This document shows, in pieces, positions 9,101 through 13,976 of a stretch of DNA of 51,973 bases. The DNA is taken from contig NZ_VUMV01000011.1 of the NCBI RefSeq assembly GCF_009696005.1, forward strand, positions 1 to 51,973, read 5' to 3'. The stretch's first letter is position 1. Every line of letters begins with the position of its first letter. A program made the translations under genes and the position numbers. This DNA comes from Bilifractor porci (lineage in GTDB: Bacteria; Bacillota; Clostridia; Lachnospirales; Lachnospiraceae). Under the pieces are notes generated by a model. That model did no database searches and was not told the DNA's origin. It saw only the letters and a list, made by a program, of their open reading frames with translations.

Positions 9101-9492
9101 CGGGACACAGTTCAAAACAGGAGTCTCTGAAAGAGATCGTATCCCGTATCAACGAAGTATGGGGCGAGGATGTCTCTCCTGTCACCGGAGCGCGTACCAT
9201 CAACGCCATTGCCGACTATGTATCAGCTGATGACGTCAGCCGTATACAGATCCGCAACAGCACGAATTCAAAGGAAGCCATCATTGCTGACGGCCGTCTT
9301 GAAAGTATTATCAAACTGGCGGCCATTGCCCTGAAACAGAACGATATGGGTGCGCTTGCCGATAAGATCGTCAAGGATCCGCAGGCATGGAAACCTCTTG
9401 CAGACATCATTTATGACCTTGTGGATACGAACAGGAGACTGGATTTGCCGGATCTCTTAAAGTATCTGGAAGCTCATCCAAAGAAAAAATAA
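6109..9492 (+). CDS. hsdR: type I restriction endonuclease subunit HsdR
   Basis: HsdR translocates DNA using ATP and cleaves it when bound to the HsdM/HsdS complex at unmethylated sites. The 1127-residue protein has the expected order. An N-terminal PD-(D/E)XK nuclease has D145, E159 and K161 (the AEIK motif). The Walker A is SAGSGKT near residue 320, the DEAH box (IDEAHSS) near 440, and the TATPK motif near 505. A second RecA lobe follows (FQTGFNQPKLC, YSRLNRT), then a C-terminal helical region. The start has a TTGGAG site at a proper distance. All catalytic motifs are intact. It is separated from the 55-aa gene by 94 nt holding a structured RNA. Separate control of restriction after modification would make sense during establishment in a new host (inference). 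Confidence 0.97.
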   Translation: MKETIHLEANFEDYIARKLQELGSTDGWRVSKDDTGFDPNTALYMSDFIEYLTATAPDKVSKMQKNMGANWENNLRLALVKSLENDGTVLTLRDGFPMAGYQTIVCSGHYPDDPRLPKQKELYDKNILRVMHQVHYQTAGNKSLDLVFFINGIPVATAEIKTDFTQSVQDAILEYQKERRPIEPGTNRRNYLLMYKRGAVVHFAISESEIYMCTNLEPQTPKFLPFNKGNDGHAGNPPMQKDDTDYPTGYFWNEICRKEHWIRIFHNFVFEEVSKKEDLSGRIREVRTQIFPRFHQWDCVTKCIDDVKKNGPGQRYLIEHSAGSGKTETITWIAHELIRLMTDKGDREFSSVIVVTDRVGLDTNIKKTIKQLKKTVGLIEMVGGDGTKKTDGAKSKQLMQAMHEKREIIVVTLQTFPFAMDAIANDKDLIGSNFAVLIDEAHSSQGGTFSAKMRAALKFAADADKQKLTKDTLEEMTDEDAIDAYFRQMQSGREMPANVSFFAFTATPKAETKTIFGRPGDQMDDKTGLPIPESFHLYPMRQAIEEGYIVDVLRGYMPYKTAYRLKEEVVPDTLVDERAAVRTIARWQSLHPTNVMSKAEFIVEHFIKNVAAMLDGQAKAMVVTSSRASVIRYKYAIEAYLNTHPEYDRDKIEPHLQFKVPGEPLVAFSGKVKGEKAITKDDESVVDEFDYLKENPFALIKRDYDYTEDNMNDLGYQTVENAFDEAKNRILIVANKFQTGFNQPKLCAMYIDKKIANDIEIVQTYSRLNRTFPGKDHVYIIDFVNDPETVLRAFKKYDNGATMEHAQSLEVIYEIKKKLDNAGIYTDSEFQDYKTERVKAVVSISKNQDSYRKTLLSVVSAPADRWNDSVKAQQAAYSTWSSVRKKAEQDGNAELFKQADVKLKDIGEALDELMGFRKDLRKYCSAYNYISQIVDLDDPDLEAFEGFAKLLRHRIAGTPLGDIDVSSLVLSDYRINALDVQKDDPEGAALKPMRAGGTGHSSKQESLKEIVSRINEVWGEDVSPVTGARTINAIADYVSADDVSRIQIRNSTNSKEAIIADGRLESIIKLAAIALKQNDMGALADKIVKDPQAWKPLADIIYDLVDTNRRLDLPDLLKYLEAHPKKK

Positions 9493-9520
9493 GTCCGTTG
9501 CAGAGTACATATACATTGAG

Positions 9521-9547
9521 AAAAGGGCTTGAAATACAGCCTTTTTC
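9521..9547 (+). terminator. terminator after hsdR
   Basis: AAAAGGGCT (9521-9529), an 8-nt loop and AGCCTTTTT (9538-9546) form an intrinsic terminator directly behind hsdR. This separates the restriction operon from the transposase transcript. Confidence 0.75.
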
Positions 9548-9565
9548 TTGACTGGAGGAAAAGTA

Positions 9566-10909
9566 ATGGCAAGTATGACAACGCCTTTCCAGTTGGAGAA
9601 CACGAACATCATAGCGATGGAACCCAAGTTCAAAGACGGCATAGAATACAACCAGATAACATGCGGATACACAGGGCCGCTCCAACAGGTCTGTCCGAAA
9701 TGCGGCGGGAAGATGTATAAACATGGGAGCCGGAAACTGAACATTACGGATACGCCAGTGATCGGAAAGCCTGCCAAATGGACGATCATTCTTCCGAGAA
9801 TGCGCTGTTCCCAATGCAAGGAAATATGGCAGCCGGAACTGTCCGATATAGATGAAAACCACAAAATGACCAAGCGGGCTTATCTTGATATAGCACAGAG
9901 GTCTCTGAAGACAACATTCAGTTCCGTCGCAGAGGATTACCTGCTGACCAAGATGACCATACGGAACATTTTTACCGATTTCATGCAGGAAAAGGAAGGC
10001 ACGATGCACTTCCGAACTCCTACATTCATTGGTATCGATGAGATCAAGATCAAGAAGATCGGTGAAGTGACCGTCATCACAGACCTTGAACACCATACCC
10101 TTTACGACATGCTGAACGGCAGAAATCAGAAGACACTTACCGAATATTTCATGAATATGCCAGACAGAGACAAAGTCCTGTGGGTGTGCTCCGATATGTA
10201 CCGCCCATTCCAGAAAACTATAGGAGACGCGATGCCGAACGCCAGATGGGCGATCGACCACTTCCATGTAGTCATGAAGGCAAATGAGGCAGTCGATGAA
10301 GTGCGTAAACGTGTGCAGGACAGCATGAGTAAGCGCGAACGCATCGATACCAAGAAAGGCCTTGCATACACGCTGAAAATGCGTGAAAGAGACCTGGCGC
10401 CGGAAGACGCATCAAAGCTGCGTGCATGCCGAAAGGCCGAGCGCTATAAGCCTATGATGCAGGCTTATGACCTGAAGGAAGAGTTTTTTGAGATCTATGA
10501 CGAAAATCCAACATCTAAGGAGAACGCTCAGAAAGCGTTCGCAGAATGGGAAAAAAAAGTCCCTGACGATGAATTATTCCATAAATTCAAGGAACTTGCG
10601 GGGACGGTACATCACTTCTACGAGCAGATATTCAACTATTGGGATTGTCCTATTGCGATCAGCAACGGTTTTACAGAATGTACGAACCGGCTGATACGTG
10701 AGAACAATCTGTCTGGACGAGGCTACTCATTCGATGTCCTTCGGGCGCGTACATTGTATCGAAAAGCTAACCTGAATGCGCTGATGAAGAGTGGAAACCT
10801 GCTGATTGGACCTGTCATTCCGGAGAACGGCCCTGTATTCCATATGGACAGCGCCGACGGTACAGAAGGTACTGCGTTCGATCCGGAAACCGGAGAAATC
10901 TTAGATTGA
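9566..10909 (+). CDS. ISL3-family DDE transposase
   Basis: This 447-residue enzyme should cut and join the element ends. The start is the ATG behind TGGAGGAAAA. An N-terminal zinc ribbon (C43, C46, C81, C84) precedes a DDE RNase H-like domain. Likely catalytic residues are D158 (IGIDEI), D210 (CSDMY) and E371 (TECTNRLIRENN). The last sits in the segment typical of ISL3 transposases, followed by GYSFDVLRARTLY. Length is normal for the family. An unusual C-terminal acidic tail ends in ETGEILD. The helicase gene starts 15 nt behind, so both are likely cotranscribed. The terminal repeats and 8-bp duplication at the element boundaries fit this enzyme. Confidence 0.93.
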   Translation: MASMTTPFQLENTNIIAMEPKFKDGIEYNQITCGYTGPLQQVCPKCGGKMYKHGSRKLNITDTPVIGKPAKWTIILPRMRCSQCKEIWQPELSDIDENHKMTKRAYLDIAQRSLKTTFSSVAEDYLLTKMTIRNIFTDFMQEKEGTMHFRTPTFIGIDEIKIKKIGEVTVITDLEHHTLYDMLNGRNQKTLTEYFMNMPDRDKVLWVCSDMYRPFQKTIGDAMPNARWAIDHFHVVMKANEAVDEVRKRVQDSMSKRERIDTKKGLAYTLKMRERDLAPEDASKLRACRKAERYKPMMQAYDLKEEFFEIYDENPTSKENAQKAFAEWEKKVPDDELFHKFKELAGTVHHFYEQIFNYWDCPIAISNGFTECTNRLIRENNLSGRGYSFDVLRARTLYRKANLNALMKSGNLLIGPVIPENGPVFHMDSADGTEGTAFDPETGEILD

Positions 10910-10924
10910 TACGCGGAGAAGCGA

Positions 10925-12637
10925 ATGGATGATTTCGAGATCTGTTTGAATAAACTGAACAAAGAACAACGGTCTGCCTATGCTATGGCAATGTCAGGAA
11001 AGCCGCTGTTCATTACAGGCGGGGCAGGGACAGGTAAAAGCCATACTCTTCGTATGATTGTCGAAGGCTTAAAAAGAAACGGGAAAGCCGTTATCGTCTG
11101 CTCGTATACCGGGACAGCTGCGTCTCTAATAGGCGGCTCTACGATACACAAAGTCTTCCGCTTCCCTACCAGTGCATGTATTACCCCGAAAAACAGGAGT
11201 ATCGTCAAGCGTGCTCCAGCTGAAGTCCAGCTTGCTGACGTGATCATTATTGACGAAGTGTCCATGTGCAGGATGGATCTGTTTGACTCTGTCGTTGCCT
11301 CGATCCACAAGGCTGAAGAAAAATCCGGCAGGAAGAAACAGCTTATCGTCTGCGGAGATTTCGGACAGCTGCCTCCGATCCTGAATAACGACCATGGAGA
11401 GCGCGATGTGCTGGAGGATTACTATAAAAAGACGATCCGTATCCCATTCGCTTTTATGGGAGAATACTGGTATAAATGCAATTTCCAGACAGCAAAGCTG
11501 ACTGAAATCGTCCGGCAGGGGGACACAGACTTTCAGGAACACCTGAATGAGTGCAGAATGGGCGATACATCCTGCCTCGCTTATTTTAACAGTAAATCAG
11601 CAAGGCAGCACTTCCCGAATGCCGTGCATCTGTACTGCACAAATAAAGCTGTCGATGAAGAGAATATGCGTCATCTCGAGCAGCTCTCGGGCGATATGTA
11701 CAGATTTGATACCCTCTTTGATGACTCGCTCAGGCGCATGGATATCAAAGACGTACCAAAATCCCTGTATCTCAAGGAACAGGCCAGGGTCATCATCACC
11801 ATTAACGACAATGACACTGACGTTTCCGAGGATCCGGAGTCGTTCCGAAGGTTTATCACTGACCGAAGGCCGCAATATCACAACGGAAGTACGGGAACGA
11901 TTGTGTCTATTCAACACGATGAGGAACATCCGGAAAAGGACTATGTTGCTGTCAAGCTCGATGAAGGAGGTTCCCAGATCTTCTACCGGCAGACCTACAA
12001 TATCTATGAATATGTCGTAGAGAACGACGTTCTGAAACGTCACATCCTGGGAACTTATCGGCAGTTTCCTGTTCGACCTGCATATGCGGTGACTATTCAC
12101 AAGAGTCAGGGACAGACATACGACTATGTAAACCTCGATCCATACTGCAAGGCCTCCGGGCAGCTTTACGTTGCTCTGTCCCGCGTAAGGAGCATTGATC
12201 ACTTATATCTTGACCATCGTATTCAGAAATTCAATCTGATGGTGGACCCGTTGGTCATCGAGTTCTATGACCGTCTGGACCATCCCGAAAAGTATCTTCC
12301 GGAAACAGAACCGGAGAAATCGGAAAAGACTGCCGAAAAACCTGTCACTGAGGCAAACCTGGTAGTTCCAGAAGCGGAACAGCGACAGCCACAAAAGGTC
12401 GTTAAAGTAAAGGCTGCCAAGAAGGAAAAACAGCCGTCAAGAGCTCCGACACCGAAGGGCGGCAGACCGCCGCGCTTTCCATCCGGCAGTCGAAGCATGC
12501 GGGTCCCAAATGAGATCAGCGATGTGCTCAATGGTGTGATTGACACACTGTATCCGAAAATCGGTCAGGGGCAGGCTGAGATCGAAAAAGTGAAACAGCT
12601 GAAAGAATATCTACAATCACTCATCAATGATGAATAA
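10925..12637 (+). CDS. Pif1/RecD-like SF1 helicase
   Basis: The 570-residue protein has a Walker A GGAGTGKS (residues 32-39), a Walker B IIIDEVSM near 107, a GDFGQLPP motif III, and late SF1B motifs TIHKSQGQT and YVALSRV. This is the order of the Pif1/RecD2 group, which unwinds DNA 5' to 3'. After about residue 460 comes a low-complexity charged linker rich in E, K and P. A short tail follows (RVPNEISDVLNGVIDTLYPK, then helical), which may bind DNA or a partner. It is cotranscribed with the transposase and overlapped closely by the next gene. A role in transposition or repair of the donor site is inference. A role in defence is an alternative. Confidence 0.88.
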   Translation: MDDFEICLNKLNKEQRSAYAMAMSGKPLFITGGAGTGKSHTLRMIVEGLKRNGKAVIVCSYTGTAASLIGGSTIHKVFRFPTSACITPKNRSIVKRAPAEVQLADVIIIDEVSMCRMDLFDSVVASIHKAEEKSGRKKQLIVCGDFGQLPPILNNDHGERDVLEDYYKKTIRIPFAFMGEYWYKCNFQTAKLTEIVRQGDTDFQEHLNECRMGDTSCLAYFNSKSARQHFPNAVHLYCTNKAVDEENMRHLEQLSGDMYRFDTLFDDSLRRMDIKDVPKSLYLKEQARVIITINDNDTDVSEDPESFRRFITDRRPQYHNGSTGTIVSIQHDEEHPEKDYVAVKLDEGGSQIFYRQTYNIYEYVVENDVLKRHILGTYRQFPVRPAYAVTIHKSQGQTYDYVNLDPYCKASGQLYVALSRVRSIDHLYLDHRIQKFNLMVDPLVIEFYDRLDHPEKYLPETEPEKSEKTAEKPVTEANLVVPEAEQRQPQKVVKVKAAKKEKQPSRAPTPKGGRPPRFPSGSRSMRVPNEISDVLNGVIDTLYPKIGQGQAEIEKVKQLKEYLQSLINDE

Positions 12638-12647
12638 AGGAGGCGCC

Positions 12648-13010
12648 ATGAGCAGAGTTCACAGTGACCAAAAGTTTGTAAATATGCCAAAACGTGACAG
12701 CTCCGTTACAGGCCCATCAAAAATGGTGCGGATCCACTGTGAGGGAGAAGACTACCATAAGGCCGGGACACTGTCATCCTGGCTGTTCATGAAGTACGAC
12801 ATGTCCTATAAGACGTATTCCAGAAAATCCAAGAACAGGAGGGCCGAGCTCCGAAAGGAATATATGCAGGATACGGGTAATAGAGATCCGAGAAATATCG
12901 CATTGCCAAATGATGATTTTGATGAAACCGATGCGATGGCATTATTGGCGGAGATCGGCGTCCCGTTCTCCCCGGATGGAACACCGATCGGAATAGGATG
13001 GGATGATTAA
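12648..13010 (+). CDS. 120-aa hypothetical protein of the transposon
   Basis: The ATG at 12648 follows AAAGGAGG with ideal spacing, 10 nt after the helicase stop, so the gene is real and probably third in a transposase-helicase operon. The protein is hydrophilic, with a basic middle (YSRKSKNRRAELRKEY) and an acidic C-terminus (NDDFDETDAMALLAEIG). It has no signal peptide or membrane segment. I do not recognise the family. Position suggests an accessory protein for transposition or target choice (inference). Confidence 0.8.
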   Translation: MSRVHSDQKFVNMPKRDSSVTGPSKMVRIHCEGEDYHKAGTLSSWLFMKYDMSYKTYSRKSKNRRAELRKEYMQDTGNRDPRNIALPNDDFDETDAMALLAEIGVPFSPDGTPIGIGWDD

Positions 13011-13032
13011 AAATCGGTATCCGGGCATCATT

Positions 13033-13066
13033 AAGGCTTCTGCTATGCGGCAGGAGCCTTGTTATT
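13033..13066 (+). terminator. terminator after the transposase-helicase operon
   Basis: AAGGCTTCTGC (13033-13043) pairs with GCAGGAGCCTT (13050-13060) with one G-U pair and a 6-nt loop, followed by a weak GTTATT tract. It separates this operon from the convergent SymE-like gene. Confidence 0.6.
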
Positions 13067-13262
13067 AAGTTGCTTGAGTGTTGGTGTTAGTGCCCGAAAT
13101 GGGTGTAATGACAAGACCGCCATTGCTGACAGTGATTTTATAATGGTCTCCGGCATGGAAACCGAGCTGCTCTAACCATTTGCCTTGCATATGCAGTACA
13201 GGAACTTCGCTGGTGACAGTCCAGCCTGGAGAACGGTATATTTTGAGAATTTTGTCTTTCAT
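13065..13262 (-). CDS. SymE-like toxin (AbrB-fold), 65 aa
   Basis: The start chosen is the second ATG (13262), behind GGAGGG with 7-nt spacing. The protein core VPVLHMQGKWLEQLGFHAGD followed by KITVSNGGLVITPI closely resembles the E. coli SymE core (pattern hLKGxWLxxhGFxxGxxhxVxVxxGxhhhT). SymE is an SOS-induced toxin of AbrB-like fold. In E. coli K-12 it sits next to hsdRMS and is held down by the antisense RNA SymR. The same partnership here, inside one transposon, is striking. The N-terminal extension of E. coli SymE is absent, as in many shorter family members. No SOS box was identified. It could act as a toxin, an addiction module or a nucleoid-type protein. Confidence 0.82.
   Translation of the reverse strand: MKDKILKIYRSPGWTVTSEVPVLHMQGKWLEQLGFHAGDHYKITVSNGGLVITPISGTNTNTQAT
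13213..13242 (+). promoter_or_regulatory. candidate antisense promoter opposite the SymE-like start
   Basis: GTGACA (13213-13218), an 18-bp spacer and TATATT (13237-13242) each match the consensus in five of six positions. Transcription would begin near 13249 and run across the start codon and ribosome binding site (13262-13275) in antisense, the arrangement of SymR over symE. No clear terminator was found downstream, so this is only a candidate. Confidence 0.4.
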
Positions 13263-13305
13263 CGGTGTGCCCTCCATGATAAAGGACCCGGATACCGATG
13301 AAACT

Positions 13306-13334
13306 ATTATATCCTGTCAGCGCGGCAGGCTCAA
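13306..13334 (-). promoter_or_regulatory. predicted promoter of the SymE-like gene
   Basis: On the minus strand TTGAGC (13334-13329), a 17-bp spacer and TATAAT (13311-13306) lie about 44 bp ahead of the start codon. The innermost right subterminal repeat lies just upstream. Confidence 0.65.
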
Positions 13335-13365
13335 TACTGCGATTATTTTCAACCATATTTTATAC

Positions 13366-13406
13366 AAAAAACAGCGCCGAGATCAGTTCTTGCCAACCTC
13401 AGCGCT
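13366..13406 (-). terminator. inward-facing rho-independent terminator, right end
   Basis: In minus-strand RNA the arms 13406-13398 and 13381-13373 form a 9-bp stem (one G-U pair), then G and six U from 13371-13366. The wobble pair is a C-A mismatch in plus-strand RNA, supporting leftward function. It would block transcription entering from the right flank before it reaches the SymE-like gene. Confidence 0.65.
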
Positions 13407-13492
13407 TGTGAAATTTCAACCAGTTATTTTACAAAAATCACTGAATGAATTTTGACTTTCAACCAATAATTTTACAAAGGCTGTTTTGGCTA

Positions 13493-13509
13493 GGTTTTGT
13501 TACAAAACC
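13493..13509. repeat. right 17-bp palindrome GGTTTTGTTACAAAACC
   Basis: This is the counterpart of 2324-2340, placed 1 bp inside the right terminal repeat. The spacing from the tip differs between ends (27 bp here, 39 bp at the left), so orientation of the complex may be set by this site (inference). Confidence 0.75.
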
Positions 13510-13510
13510 A

Positions 13511-13536
13511 TTTTCAACCAGTAAATTTACATAGCC
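13511..13536 (-). repeat. right terminal inverted repeat
   Basis: Read on the minus strand it begins GGCTATGTAAA and ends TGGTTGAAAA, mirroring the left end. The outer edge at 13536 is fixed by the adjacent target duplication. Confidence 0.92.
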
Positions 13537-13544
13537 GTTTTTTA
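13537..13544. repeat. right 8-bp target-site duplication
   Basis: GTTTTTTA follows the right inverted repeat and is identical to 2277-2284. Identity over all 8 bp indicates a single transposition event with little decay since. Confidence 0.9.
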
Positions 13545-13860
13545 AGCCGATTTTATAACGCGTTTCCGATTCCGATTTCCGATTTTTCTTCCACTTCCAT
13601 TCACAGCCGGGGGATTGCTGTCCGGGCGCTGTCGGATATTATCTGTTCCGGTGTGACCGTGCTTTCCTCCGGACCCATTAAAGATCCTAGTTGGAGAGAA
13701 TCTTTTTCTTTAAGCCAGTCATTTACTGCCACCTCCCTGTAAGCAGGATAACAATCCGGGGAGATTTTCAGAAGCAAGGGTATGCAAAAGAAAAATCAAT
13801 CCTTCGTAAACAGCAGATGATTCCGATAAGATTCAGGATTCTCTGTGACATGGAACGAGA
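13545..13860. other. unassigned stretch right of the transposon
   Basis: No gene can be supported here. A minus-strand frame ending at 13601 encodes a stretch with VNDWLKEKDSLQLGSLM, and a short frame with a good GGGAGGTG site encodes only 11 residues. These may be remnants of a broken gene. Nothing else is seen. Confidence 0.3.
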
Positions 13861-13861
13861 G

Positions 13862-13963
13862 TCAGAAACCGCCTGCCATGCCCCGGATGCCGGCCCAGAC
13901 AAACAGAGCCAGCAGCAGCGCCGTAAGTATTCTTCCTGCAGTTTTTCCCGGCTTCTTCCTCAT
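13862..13963 (-). CDS. 33-aa membrane peptide downstream of the adhesin, possible truncated gene
   Basis: The ATG at 13963 has an excellent AAGGAGGG site and lies just behind the adhesin on the same strand. The peptide starts MRKKPGKTAGR and continues with one hydrophobic helix (ILTALLLALFVWAGI). It ends after GMAGGF. The sequence resembles the N-terminal anchor of a class B sortase or of a very small Clostridia membrane protein. A sortase gene would be expected at this place, so this could be its truncated start. It could equally be a genuine small protein. Confidence 0.5.
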   Translation of the reverse strand: MRKKPGKTAGRILTALLLALFVWAGIRGMAGGF

Positions 13964-13976
13964 TCGCCCTCCTTTT

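Larger units (their letters stand above)
13346..13530 (-). repeat. four right subterminal repeats (same consensus, inverted)
   Basis: On the minus strand the core starts at 13520, 13465, 13422 and 13355, giving spacings of 55, 43 and 67 bp. All four copies carry the full 20-bp pattern: GTAAATTTAC, GTAAAATTAT, GTAAAATAAC or GTATAAAATA followed by TGGTTGAAA plus one variable base. The innermost copy sits about 10 bp upstream of the -35 box of the SymE-like gene. Confidence 0.85.
2285..13536. mobile_element. 11.25-kb ISL3-type transposon carrying type I restriction-modification, helicase and SymE cargo
   Basis: The ends are defined by 26-bp inverted repeats (2285-2310 and 13511-13536) that match at 23 of 26 positions. 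A perfect 8-bp target duplication, GTTTTTTA, flanks them at 2277-2284 and 13537-13544. Eight-bp duplications and GG-starting ends are known for the ISL3 family, and the internal transposase at 9566-10909 has the ISL3 zinc-ribbon and DDE pattern. Inside are hsdM, hsdS, a 55-aa protein, hsdR, the transposase, a Pif1-like helicase, a 120-aa unknown and a SymE-like toxin. Both ends hold four copies of a subterminal repeat. Passenger genes in ISL3 elements are known, for example the ISPpu12 type, but I do not recall a described one with this cargo. All open reading frames are intact, so the insertion may be recent. Confidence 0.92.

Noticed and set aside
6946-9108. 720-codon minus-strand frame opposite hsdR
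   Set aside because: It is a shadow of the hsdR codon pattern, with no ribosome binding site or recognisable domain.
2285-13536. Integrative element using tRNA-Asp as an attachment site
   Set aside because: There is no integrase and no tRNA 3'-end duplication; the tRNA is intact and the 8-bp duplication fits transposition.
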